Below the pieces are notes generated by a model. The model was not told the DNA's origin. It searched no databases and saw only the letters and a list, made by a program, of their open reading frames with translations. A stretch of 64,000 nt of DNA from Streptomyces nitrosporeus (lineage in GTDB: Bacteria > Actinomycetota > Actinomycetes > Streptomycetales > Streptomycetaceae): assembly GCF_008704555.1 (NCBI RefSeq), contig NZ_CP023702.1:3348001-3412000 (forward strand), in the 5' to 3' direction. Every line of letters begins with the position of its first letter. The first letter of the stretch is position 1. The translations under genes were made by a program, and so were the position numbers. Below are positions 17,197 through 25,620 of the stretch, piece by piece.

Positions 17197-18852
17197 TCAG
17201 CCGGCTCTGCGGTGAACCTTGGAACGGGACCGCTTCTCCACGTACATCCGCTGGTCGGCGGAGCTCAGGACCTCTTCCACCGTCATGCCGCACTCGGCCC
17301 AGCCGATACCGAAACTCGCCCCGACCCTGACTGCCCGGCCGTCCACCCGGATGGGCGGAATAATGGCGTTACGCAAGCGTACGGCCAGATCTGCGGCATC
17401 TGCGGCCCCGAGCCCGTCCGCGAGGACGACGAATTCGTCACCCCCGAGCCGTGCGACGGTGTCCCCGTCGCGCACACAGGTCGAGAGCCGCCGGGCCACC
17501 TCGACCAGGACCGCGTCACCGGTGTGGTGCCCGAAACGGTCGTTGATGGACTTGAAACCGTCGAGGTCGCAGAAGAGGACGGCCAGCCCCTTCGCCCCGT
17601 CGTCGCGCTCCGCGTCCGGCGCGGCGGTGTGCACATGGTGGTCGTACGGCCCCCCGCCGGGCGCCCCCTCCCCGTCGTAGCCGTCCGCGCGGTAGCCGTG
17701 GGCCATGGCCGCGTCCACGTCCGCGTACGCCGCGTCCAGCGCCTCGACCGCGGTGGTCGCCACCGAGTGAGGCCTCTCACAGAGCCGGGCGCTGAGCCGG
17801 GAACGCAGCTCGGCGCTGTTGGGCAGACCGGTGAGCGCGTCGTGCGAGGCCCGGTGCGCCAGATGCAGTTCGTTGCGCTTGCGCTCCTCGATGTCCTCGA
17901 CATGGGTGAGCAGGAAGCGCGGACCGTCCGCGGTGTCGGCGACGACGGAGTTGCGCAGCGAGACCCAGAGGTAGGTGCCGTCGCGCCGCCCCAGCCGCAG
18001 CTCCGCCCGGCCGCCCTCGGCGGACGTACGCAGCAGGGTGCCGATGTCCTCGGGATGGACCAGGTCCGCGAAGGAGTGGCGGCGCAGCACGGACGCGGGG
18101 CGGCCCAGCAGCCGGCAGAGCGCGTCGTTGGTCCGCAGCAGCCTGCCGTGCTGGTCGCCGCCCATCTCGGCGACGGCCATGCCGCTGGGGGCGTACTCGA
18201 ATGCCTGGCGGAAGGATTCCTCACTGGCCCGGAGCGCCTGCTGCTCGCGCTCCAGCCGGACCAGGGCCCGCTGCATGTTTGCTCGCAGACGGGCGTTACT
18301 GATCGCAATCCCCGCCTGGGACGCGTACATCTGGAGGGCCTCACGGCCCCAGGCCCCCGGGCGGCGGCCGTTGCGCGGGCGGTCCACCGAGAGGACACCC
18401 AAGAGGTCCAGACCTCCGCCGGAGGCGTACATGGGGGCGTAGAGGCGGTCCAGGGGGTGCCACTCGTCCTCGAAGCGGGGCTCGGGCCCCTCGGTGTGCC
18501 ACTGCGGCACGTCGTCGTCGAGGAGGACCCAGCCCTCGGTGTGCGGGATGAAGCGGAGTTCGTCCCAGGCCTCCCCCATCGACAGCCGCCGCTCCCAGGA
18601 ACCCCGGGAACCGATGCGTCCGGTGATCAGGGCCTCCGCCGCGGCGTTGCCCGCGAAAGCGGCGACGACGAGGTCACCGTCGGGGCGGACCAGGTTCACG
18701 CAGCCCAGTTCGTACCCCAGCCCCGTGACGATGCCGTCGGCCACGGCCTGCAACGTGTCGGCCAGACTGCGCGCCCTGTTGAGGTCGGCGACGGCCTGGT
18801 GCAACTGCCGCATGGTCGCAAGACGGACGTACGGCTCCGACTCGGCCTCCAT
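17197..18852 (-). CDS. cdgB: Diguanylate cyclase CdgB (GAF-PAS-GGDEF)
   Basis: A 551-residue cytosolic enzyme that makes cyclic di-GMP, the signal controlling Streptomyces development through BldD. Domain order is GAF (about 20-175), PAS/PAC (about 200-330, ending THVEDIEERKR) and GGDEF (from about 345). The active site LGGDEFVVL is intact, and an inhibitory I-site RDGD lies five residues before it, so product feedback is expected. A long acidic/Gly insert sits inside the GGDEF domain. Start ATG 18852 has GGGGAG upstream. Architecture and position match S. coelicolor CdgB (SCO4281). Confidence 0.92.
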   Translation of the reverse strand: MEAESEPYVRLATMRQLHQAVADLNRARSLADTLQAVADGIVTGLGYELGCVNLVRPDGDLVVAAFAGNAAAEALITGRIGSRGSWERRLSMGEAWDELRFIPHTEGWVLLDDDVPQWHTEGPEPRFEDEWHPLDRLYAPMYASGGGLDLLGVLSVDRPRNGRRPGAWGREALQMYASQAGIAISNARLRANMQRALVRLEREQQALRASEESFRQAFEYAPSGMAVAEMGGDQHGRLLRTNDALCRLLGRPASVLRRHSFADLVHPEDIGTLLRTSAEGGRAELRLGRRDGTYLWVSLRNSVVADTADGPRFLLTHVEDIEERKRNELHLAHRASHDALTGLPNSAELRSRLSARLCERPHSVATTAVEALDAAYADVDAAMAHGYRADGYDGEGAPGGGPYDHHVHTAAPDAERDDGAKGLAVLFCDLDGFKSINDRFGHHTGDAVLVEVARRLSTCVRDGDTVARLGGDEFVVLADGLGAADAADLAVRLRNAIIPPIRVDGRAVRVGASFGIGWAECGMTVEEVLSSADQRMYVEKRSRSKVHRRAG

Positions 18853-19208
18853 CGCTCGCACTCCCCGAGACCTCGACAGCAACTCCAGGTTTCATATCGA
18901 CGTACTTATCGCAGTGTCACGGCAACTGAATCACAGTGAGCTGTGCAGTCGGTACACAGGGTCAGCAAATAATGCCCTCTGTGGCTCAAGTCACACCAAC
19001 TGTCACAGATGTGGCGGCCGTTCACCAGGTCCCGCCGGCGCCGCCCCGCACCGTCCTCCCACCCTCCCCGACTGCCCCACCGCTCCCACCAGCCCCTCCC
19101 TTGCTTTCCCGGACGCAAATACCCGGCGCCCGGCGTCCGACGGGACCCCGGTCCTAGGACCCGGCTGGTTCCCTGGCCCGATGTGGCGGCGCATCCGGCA
19201 CCACTAGC
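18853..19208. promoter_or_regulatory. cdgB / flavin reductase divergent promoter region
   Basis: This region is less GC-rich than its surroundings and holds several GTCAC/GTGAC-like half-sites (for example GTGTCAC near 18914-18920, TCACAGTGA at 18931-18939, and CTGTCACAG around 18999-19007). BldD is known to repress cdgB through palindromic sites with such half-sites, so these are candidates; the exact box was not scored. Confidence 0.4.
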
Positions 19209-19781
19209 GTGCCGGATGTGCCGCAGAAGACCTCCCCCACCCCGCGCCCCGTGTCCGTACCGCATGCTGAAGGGGTGAGCAACGACGAATTCCGTGCCGC
19301 CCTGGCCCGTCTCGCCGCCGGGGTGGTGCTGGTCACCGCCGAGGAACCGCCGCTCGACGAGCACGGGCGCGGTGAGGACGTCGGGATGACGGCGACCTCC
19401 TTCGTCTCCGTCTCCCTGGACCCGCCGCTGGTCATGGTGAGCCTGCGCAATGACTCGCGGATGGACGACCTGCTCGCGGAGCAGCCGCTGTGGGCGGTCT
19501 CGGTGCTGGCGGAGGGGCAGCGGCAGATCGCGGCCCGGTTCGCGATGAAGGGGCGGATCAGCGACCGGCTGCTGTTCGAGGAGATCGCCTACCTGCGGGG
19601 CGGGATGACGGGGGCACCGCTGATCGGCGGGGCCCTGGCCACACTGGAGTGCCGTACGGAACAGCGGGTGCGGGCGGGCGATCACACGCTGGTGATCGGC
19701 CGGGTGCTGACCGCGTCCCTGCCGAGGACGGACGGCGAGCCGTTGGCGTACTTCAAGGGGAACTACCGCCGGCTGGGCTGA
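19209..19781 (+). CDS. Flavin reductase family protein
   Basis: A 190-residue FMN-binding split-barrel protein. It is expected to reduce flavin with NAD(P)H or supply reduced flavin to a monooxygenase. The core is VGMTATSFVSVSLDPPLVMVSL and LAYFKGNYRRL at the end. An 18-residue insert after VTAEEPP (acidic, DEHGRGED) lies in the first beta hairpin. The start GTG 19209 lacks a clear ribosome-binding site; the GTG at 19275 (VSNDEFRAAL) is an alternative. No partner oxygenase is adjacent. Confidence 0.85.
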   Translation: MPDVPQKTSPTPRPVSVPHAEGVSNDEFRAALARLAAGVVLVTAEEPPLDEHGRGEDVGMTATSFVSVSLDPPLVMVSLRNDSRMDDLLAEQPLWAVSVLAEGQRQIAARFAMKGRISDRLLFEEIAYLRGGMTGAPLIGGALATLECRTEQRVRAGDHTLVIGRVLTASLPRTDGEPLAYFKGNYRRLG

Positions 19782-19925
19782 GCGCCGCCGGCCCCGGACC
19801 GGGCGAGTCCGTCCGGCCCGGGCAGGACCCGGCCGCCCGAAGGCCCGGGCGCGCCCGAGGGCCCCGGCACACCCGAAGGCCCGGCCTCACCGGTCGCTGC
19901 CGGTACCACCGTTCACGGCCCGGTC

Positions 19926-20360
19926 TCACCAGTCGCGGCCTGAGCGGCCCCGCTTGGTCTCGCCCCGCTGCTTCTTCTCGCGCAGCCGGCGCTCGTTGAT
20001 ACCGCGGGGGATCTTCTTCTTCCGGCGCGGCTTCGGCGGCGGGGCGGTGGCCTCGGCGAGGAGGGCGGCGAGCCGCACGGCGGCCGTCTCGCGGTTGCGC
20101 CACTGCGAGCGGTGGTCCGAAGCGCGCACCGACACGACGCCGTTGACCAGCCTGCCCGCCAGCCGTTCGAGCGCCCGGTCCTTCCACACCTCGGGCAGCG
20201 CCTCGGTCGCGGCGAGGTCGAACCTGAGCTCCACCTGGGAGTCGCTGGTGTTGACGTGCTGGCCCCCGGGGCCCGAGGAGCGCGAGAAACGCCACATGAG
20301 CTCGGCCTCCGGCAGGGAGACCGAACCGCGGATGACATAGGGCCCGGACATGTCACCCAT
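19926..20360 (-). CDS. arfB: Peptidyl-tRNA hydrolase ArfB (ribosome rescue)
   Basis: A 144-residue protein that frees stalled ribosomes by hydrolysing peptidyl-tRNA. The catalytic GGQ is in SSGPGGQHVNTSDSQVELR. The C-terminal tail is strongly basic (PKPRRKKKIPRG, then RRLREKKQRGETKRGR) and should enter the mRNA channel. Length and layout are typical of ArfB/YaeJ rather than a full release factor. Start ATG 20360; an ATG three codons in is also possible. Confidence 0.93.
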   Translation of the reverse strand: MGDMSGPYVIRGSVSLPEAELMWRFSRSSGPGGQHVNTSDSQVELRFDLAATEALPEVWKDRALERLAGRLVNGVVSVRASDHRSQWRNRETAAVRLAALLAEATAPPPKPRRKKKIPRGINERRLREKKQRGETKRGRSGRDW

Positions 20361-20558
20361 GGTCCCCGCCGCACCGCCCCTTCGTCACCTCGTTTTGCGG
20401 GGGCGGCGTTTCCGAAGGCATCCGGGGCATTCGGGCGGAAGTTCGGCAAAGAAAGTAAAGCGAACAGGAACCTCGTGGTCCTCTGCCTGCGTTAGGACCA
20501 GTGACGGTAGCTTTCGTGATGGCACGAAGCCCGCACATGACGAGGAAAGGGACATCCC

Positions 20559-21134
20559 ATGGCAGTAAGCCTGTCCAAGGGCGGCAACGTCTCGCTCACC
20601 AAGGAGGCACCGGGCCTGACCGCCGTCACGGTCGGCCTCGGCTGGGACGTCCGCACCACCACCGGTACCGACTTCGACCTCGACGCCTCGGCGATCGCGG
20701 TCAACGCCGCCGGCAAGGTCTACAGCGACGGCCACTTCGTCTTCTTCAACAACAAGTCGACACCGGACCAGACCATCGTCCACACCGGTGACAACGTCAC
20801 GGGCCAGGGCGAGGGCGACGACGAGCAGATCAACGTCAACCTGGCGGGCCTCCCGGCGGACATCGACAAGATCGTCTTCCCGGTCTCGATCTACGACGCC
20901 GAGTCCCGCAGCCAGAACTTCGGCCAGGTGCGCAACGCCTTCATCCGCATCGTCAACCAGGCCGGCGGCACCGAGATCGCCCGTTACGACCTGAGCGAGG
21001 ACGCCGCCACGGAGACCGCCATGGTCTTCGGCGAGCTCTACCGCAACGGCGCCGAGTGGAAGTTCCGCGCGGTCGGCCAGGGTTACGCCTCGGGCCTGCG
21101 CGGCATCGCCCAGGACTTCGGCGTCAACCTCTGA
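20559..21134 (+). CDS. terD: TerD-family calcium-binding stress protein
   Basis: A 191-residue TerD-domain protein. Calcium-binding acidic loops are visible (DFDLDASAI and [10 protein letters not shown]). The family is tied to tellurite resistance, phage inhibition and, in Streptomyces, to calcium-dependent morphology. AAAGGGACA precedes the ATG. It stands alone with its own promoter region and terminator. Confidence 0.95.
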   Translation: MAVSLSKGGNVSLTKEAPGLTAVTVGLGWDVRTTTGTDFDLDASAIAVNAAGKVYSDGHFVFFNNKSTPDQTIVHTGDNVTGQGEGDDEQINVNLAGLPADIDKIVFPVSIYDAESRSQNFGQVRNAFIRIVNQAGGTEIARYDLSEDAATETAMVFGELYRNGAEWKFRAVGQGYASGLRGIAQDFGVNL

Positions 21135-21156
21135 CCCGTCGCCCCACACCGTCACC

Positions 21157-21193
21157 GGAGCCCCGGAGGCATCACACCGCCTGCCGGGGCTCC
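21157..21193. terminator. Bidirectional terminator terD/hbpS
   Basis: GGAGCCCCGG (21157-21166) pairs perfectly with CCGGGGCTCC (21184-21193) between the convergent stops at 21134 and 21217. Confidence 0.7.
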
Positions 21194-21216
21194 CGTGCGT
21201 CACGACGAGGCGGCCG

Positions 21217-21774
21217 CTACCGGCCGAGTGCCGCCGTGCCCGCGGCGGCGAACTTCTCGTCCAGGTCTCCGCTGGGCGCGCCCGCGACCCCGATGCCCGC
21301 CACCGGGGCGCCCTTGGCCTGCACCGGGGTACCGCCGGCCAGGAACAGGGTGCCGGGGATGTCCTTCAGGTTCGGGGCCTGCTCCAGCCGCTTCGTCAGC
21401 TCGGAGGTGGGGGCGTTCCAGGAGACCGCGGTGTACGCCTTCTTCACGGCGGACTCCGGGGACTGCGGACCGGCCCCGTCGCCGCGCAGCGTCACCAGGG
21501 TGTTGCCGTTGCGGTCGACGACGGCGACCGAGACCCGCTGGTTCTCCTTCTTCGCCGCGTCCAGGGCCGCCTGAGCCGCCTTGGTCGCCGCGGCCAGCGT
21601 CAGATGGGTGGACTCCTGGAGGTTCCGGTTCGCGGTGTCCGCCTTCACGGCGGCGGCGGGCGCGGCGGCCGGGGCCGACGCGCTCGCCGACATCGCGCCG
21701 AACGTTCCGGCGCCCAGCGCCGCGACGGCGACGGCACCGGTCAGGACACGGGTGCGCGGCGACAGCTTCTTCAT
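21217..21774 (-). CDS. hbpS: Secreted haem-binding protein HbpS (GlcG/HbpS family)
   Basis: A 185-residue protein with a signal peptide (MKKLSPRTRVLTGAVAVAAL ... ASASA cleavage region). The GlcG/DUF336 domain follows: LTLAAATKAAQAALDAA, RVSVAVVDRNGNTLV, KKAYTAVSW and PVAGIGVAGAPSGDLDE. In Streptomyces reticuli, HbpS is extracellular, binds haem, degrades it under oxidative stress and modulates sensor kinase SenS. The senS-senR pair lies directly beyond the shared upstream region, so the same three-part system is expected here. Confidence 0.9.
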   Translation of the reverse strand: MKKLSPRTRVLTGAVAVAALGAGTFGAMSASASAPAAAPAAAVKADTANRNLQESTHLTLAAATKAAQAALDAAKKENQRVSVAVVDRNGNTLVTLRGDGAGPQSPESAVKKAYTAVSWNAPTSELTKRLEQAPNLKDIPGTLFLAGGTPVQAKGAPVAGIGVAGAPSGDLDEKFAAAGTAALGR

Positions 21775-22047
21775 GGTGGCTCCTCGGGTGCTCTTGCCCC
21801 GGACAAAACCGGCTCGGCTCCGAACCGGCCCCGTCCGGACCGTTCTGCTTACGCCTCGATGCTCCGCCCCGGACCGGGCCGGCCGCGTCGGCGCAACGGG
21901 CGGACCCGGACGGCGTACCGGCCGACGGCTCCGTCCGCCGATCGGTTGATGCGCGGACCGGCGAACCGCGTCACCATGGAAGGTCCCCGCAGGTCAGCGG
22001 CGGGGTACGGAGTCGTCGGCGGGGCGTCAGGGAGCGCGAGGTACCAG

Positions 22048-23469
22048 GTGCAGCACGTAAGTGGGCCGGCCCCGGACACACCACCGGGGATGCCCCCGGG
22101 CACGCGTCCGGCTGTACCACCGGCCACGGACCCGGTTTCCGGCACGGACGCGGTTTCCGGCACGGACCCGGGTCGCGGCACGGACGCGGCGTCCGGCGAC
22201 CGGCGGCTGGCGCTGCTGATGCACGCCGCGTTCTTCCTGCTGCTCGGGGCCTCACTGGCCCGCTTCCTGATGCGCCACCCGGGCGAGGCGCGGACCCCGT
22301 GGATCATCGCGCTGTCGGTCTTCCTCGCGGTACTCCACCTGCTCGGGCCGGTACTCGGCTCCCGGCCCACGCCCCGGCGGCTGGCCTGGCTGGGGGTGCT
22401 CGTCGCCGTCTGGACACTGCTCGTCGTGCTGGCCCCCAGCTTCGCCTGGTGCGCGGTGCCGTTGTTCTACACCGGACTGCGCATCCTGCCGCCGCGCGCC
22501 GCGATGGCCCTGGTCTGTCTGCTCACGGTGTTCGTCGTCGCCGCCCAACTGCGGCTGGCCACCGGCTTCGACCCGATCCTCGTCCTGGCCCCGCCCGCCG
22601 TCGCCGCCGCCGCGACCGCCGTGTTCGTGCAGATGCAGCGTCAGTCCGTACGCCAGCGGGAACTGGCCGCACAGCAACGCGGGCTGATCGACGACCTGTT
22701 GCGCACCCGGCGTGAACTGGCCGCCACCGAACGCCGGGCGGGCACCCTCGCCGAACGCCAGCGGCTGTCCATGGAGATCCACGACACCCTGGCCCAGAGC
22801 CTGTCCAGCCAGCGGATGCTGCTCCAGGCCGCCGACCGCTCCTGGGACGCCGACCCGGCCACCTCCCGGCAGCACGTACGGACGGCGGCCGGCATCGCGG
22901 AACGCGGCCTGGCCGAGGCACGCCGCTTCGTGCACGACCTGGCCCCCGCCGATCTGGCCGGTGAGGGCGGGCTGGAAGCGGCTCTGCGGGCGCTCGCCGA
23001 GCGTGAGACGGCTCAGGCCCAGGGCGCGCTCACCGTCCGCTGCCATGTGGAGGGGACCCCGTCCGCGCCGCTGCCGGACCGGGTGCAGTCGGCGCTGTTG
23101 CGGATCGCCCAGGGCGCGCTCGCGAACGTCTTCGAACACGCCGGGGCCACCGCCGCGGCCCTCACCCTGACCCACCTCGGCGACCGTGTCGTACTCGACA
23201 TCGCGGACAACGGACGCGGTTTCACCCCCTCGGGAGACGCCCGCCGCCCCGCCGGCGGGGTACGCGGACACGGGCTGCCCGCCATGCGGGCCAGGGTCGG
23301 ACAGCTGGGCGGCACCCTCACCGTCGAATCCGCCCCGGGCGAGGGCGCCGTCCTCTCGGCCGCCGTACCGCTGGCCTCGGCAGGCCCTCCGGACCCGGCC
23401 GCCCCCCGAACCGCCCCGCCCGCCCCGCCCGTCCCCCCTGTCCCGCCCGTCCCGGAGGAACGCCCGTGA
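22048..23469 (+). CDS. senS: Sensor histidine kinase SenS
   Basis: A membrane histidine kinase of about 473 residues (NarX/HisKA_3 type). A Pro/Gly/Thr-rich N-terminus with a repeated SGTD motif precedes about five membrane helices. The H-box is LSMEIHDTLAQSLS, the N-box lies in LLRIAQGALANVFEHA, G1 is DNGRGF and G2 is GHGLPAMRAR. The C-terminus is a Pro-rich tail. The GTG at 22048 has GAGG six bases upstream; an ATG at 21976 would add 24 residues. The stop overlaps the senR start (GTGA). It should sense redox or haem state through HbpS. Confidence 0.88.
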   Translation: MQHVSGPAPDTPPGMPPGTRPAVPPATDPVSGTDAVSGTDPGRGTDAASGDRRLALLMHAAFFLLLGASLARFLMRHPGEARTPWIIALSVFLAVLHLLGPVLGSRPTPRRLAWLGVLVAVWTLLVVLAPSFAWCAVPLFYTGLRILPPRAAMALVCLLTVFVVAAQLRLATGFDPILVLAPPAVAAAATAVFVQMQRQSVRQRELAAQQRGLIDDLLRTRRELAATERRAGTLAERQRLSMEIHDTLAQSLSSQRMLLQAADRSWDADPATSRQHVRTAAGIAERGLAEARRFVHDLAPADLAGEGGLEAALRALAERETAQAQGALTVRCHVEGTPSAPLPDRVQSALLRIAQGALANVFEHAGATAAALTLTHLGDRVVLDIADNGRGFTPSGDARRPAGGVRGHGLPAMRARVGQLGGTLTVESAPGEGAVLSAAVPLASAGPPDPAAPRTAPPAPPVPPVPPVPEERP

Positions 23470-24095
23470 ACGCCGCCGCCGTACGGATCCTGCTCTGCGA
23501 CGACCACGCCGTCGTACGCGCGGGGCTGCTCGCCCTCCTCGGCGGAGAACCCGGTATCGAGGTGGTCGGTGAGGCGGGCAGCGGCGAGGAAGCCGTCACC
23601 CTGGCCGCCCGGCTCACCCCGGACGTCGTCCTGATGGATCTCCAGCTGGGGCAGGGCATCGACGGCGTCGAGGCGACCCGCCGTATCGCCACCGCCCGCA
23701 CCGCCCACGTCCTCGTCCTCACCACGTACGACACCGACGCCGACATCACCCGCGCGATCGAGGCGGGCGCCACCGGCTACCTGCTGAAGGCGGAACGCCC
23801 GGAGGAACTGTTCGCCGCGATCCGCGCGGCCGCCCAGGGCCGCACCACGCTCTCCCCGCCGGTCGCCGACCGGGTCATGGCCCGGATGCGGCACCCCCGG
23901 CCCACCCTGACGGAGCGCGAACTCGACATCCTGGGACAGCTGTCCGGGGGCCTCGGCAACCGGGACATCGCACGGGCCCTGTTCATCAGCGAGGCCACCG
24001 TCAAGACCCACCTGGGGCGGATCTACGAGAAGCTGGGCGTCGAGACCCGGGCCGGTGCGGTCGCCGTGGCGAAGGAGCAACGGCTGCTGCGGTGA
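23466..24095 (+). CDS. senR: Response regulator SenR (NarL family)
   Basis: A 209-residue regulator: receiver domain (acidic pair in CDDHAVVRAG, phospho-acceptor Asp58 in LMDLQLG, Lys in LLKAERPEE) and a LuxR-type helix-turn-helix (LTERELDILGQLSGG ... SEATVKTHLGRIYEKLGV). It is phosphorylated by SenS and, by analogy with S. reticuli, controls hbpS and oxidative-stress genes. Translation is coupled to senS by a 4-base overlap. Confidence 0.93.
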   Translation: MNAAAVRILLCDDHAVVRAGLLALLGGEPGIEVVGEAGSGEEAVTLAARLTPDVVLMDLQLGQGIDGVEATRRIATARTAHVLVLTTYDTDADITRAIEAGATGYLLKAERPEELFAAIRAAAQGRTTLSPPVADRVMARMRHPRPTLTERELDILGQLSGGLGNRDIARALFISEATVKTHLGRIYEKLGVETRAGAVAVAKEQRLLR

Positions 24096-24220
24096 GGGGG
24101 AGCCGGCCGGGCCCCTCCCGCCCGGCCCCCACCGTCCCCGCCCCCGCGCGGCCCGCCGCCCCGCGGCCCGGAACGGTCCGCTCGTCATCGCCCGCCCACC
24201 GGGCATGACACCATCGACGC

Positions 24221-24718
24221 GTGCTCGACATCGGCTACTCCCTCTCCCGGCGCTTCCCGGACCCCCCGCAGACCGACTACCGCCGCGCGGACGTCCGCGC
24301 CCTGCGGCACGACCTGTTCTGCGGTGACGTCTACCTCGCCGACACCAAGGCGGACCGCGAGGTGTCCACAGCCTGGGGATGGGTCCCGGTGCTCGACTTC
24401 GCCTGGGCCCTCTGCGACATCGTGGAACAGCTCGACCAGGACCCGCGGGGCAGCCGGTCCCACCGGCGGCAGTACGCGGAACTCGACTTCACCGAGTCCT
24501 CCGACCGCATGCTCTTCGAGCGCCGCTTCGGCTGGGTGGACATCGAGGCCGACTGGATGCCCGGCGAGGAACCCCCGATCACCTTCAGCCACTCCTTGCT
24601 GCGCCGCGAGGCCCGGGACTTCCTGCACGATCTGATCGCCGACCTCACCGACATGCACGAGGGGCTGGGCGACAACCCGGCCGTCTGGGACCTCCAGGCC
24701 CGCTTCCCCCGCCTCTGA
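24221..24718 (+). CDS. Conserved hypothetical protein (165 aa)
   Basis: A soluble 165-residue protein rich in Asp, Arg and Trp (VPVLDFAWALCDIVEQL, then FTESSDRMLFERRFGWVDIEADW). The alternating pattern suggests an alpha/beta fold, but I do not recognise the family. GTG start, no clear ribosome-binding site. It lies after senR with a 125-base GC-rich gap, so it is probably separate. Confidence 0.65.
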   Translation: MLDIGYSLSRRFPDPPQTDYRRADVRALRHDLFCGDVYLADTKADREVSTAWGWVPVLDFAWALCDIVEQLDQDPRGSRSHRRQYAELDFTESSDRMLFERRFGWVDIEADWMPGEEPPITFSHSLLRREARDFLHDLIADLTDMHEGLGDNPAVWDLQARFPRL

Positions 24719-24785
24719 CCCCCGGGCCGACGGGCCCGGCCCCGGCGGACCCCGGTACGGCGGACCCGGTCCCCGGCGGGGCGTC

Positions 24786-25508
24786 CTACGCCTCCACCCG
24801 CACCCCGATCTGCGCGGCGAACGCCGGGGCCAGCTCCATCAGCTGCAGAGGGCTGATCACCGCCCCCGCCAGCCGGTCCACGCCCCGGGCGATGTCCAGT
24901 TCGGCCACCGCGCGCAGGTCGACCGACTCCATCCGCGCGGCGCTGAAGTCGGCACGCCTCAGCACGCAGTCCCGGAACTCCACCCGGGTCAGGTGTGCCT
25001 CGCCGAAATCCGGCTCCGCCAGCACACAGCCCTCGAACACGACGTCCGTCAGCCGCGCGGTCCGCAGATTCAGGTAGTCGATCTTCCCGCCCCTGACCAC
25101 CACCCGCTCCAGTACCGCGCCGTGCAGCTGGGCGCCGCCCAGCCGGGCGTCCACGATCTCCACATCACGCAGCGACGCCCCCGCGAGCTCCGTGCCCACC
25201 CCCCGCACCCCGGTCAGTACGGAGTCGATGAACCTGGCCCGCCCCAGCTCCGCGCGGTCCAGGGCGCAGTCCCGCAGCTCGCAGTCCATGAAGCGGGACC
25301 CCGGGCCCACCGCGTCCGCGAGGTCGGTGCCCCCGAAGCACAGGCCGTCGTAGTCCCCGTCCGGCTCCAGCCCCTCGTCCTCGTACGCGACGAGGGGAGG
25401 CAGCCTGATCTCCGGGCGCCGCGCCCCGGCCACCGCGCGCTTCGCGCCCCCCGCCGCACGCTTCGCACCCGCGCGTCCGCCCCTGACTCCGCCGCCGTTC
25501 TCCACCAT
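24786..25508 (-). CDS. Pentapeptide-repeat protein
   Basis: A 240-residue protein. After a basic Ala/Gly/Arg N-terminus (about 1-33), residues 50-210 form A(D/N)LXX-type pentapeptide repeats (GTDLADAV, CALDRAELGRARF, GASLRDVEIVDARLGGAQL, FRDCVLRRADFSAARM), which fold as a right-handed quadrilateral beta helix. Some such proteins protect DNA gyrase by mimicking DNA, but most have no known target. A dimerising helix may lie at the C-terminus. Confidence 0.88.
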   Translation of the reverse strand: MVENGGGVRGGRAGAKRAAGGAKRAVAGARRPEIRLPPLVAYEDEGLEPDGDYDGLCFGGTDLADAVGPGSRFMDCELRDCALDRAELGRARFIDSVLTGVRGVGTELAGASLRDVEIVDARLGGAQLHGAVLERVVVRGGKIDYLNLRTARLTDVVFEGCVLAEPDFGEAHLTRVEFRDCVLRRADFSAARMESVDLRAVAELDIARGVDRLAGAVISPLQLMELAPAFAAQIGVRVEA

Positions 25509-25620
25509 GCCCCCATCGTGACGTACGCCACTGACAGTCCGGCCATGTCACGGACCGCCCCCTGCCGTCCGTCCCCCGTACAGAAGCTCCGGCCGTCCAT
25601 GAGGAGAAGGGGAACCGGTC

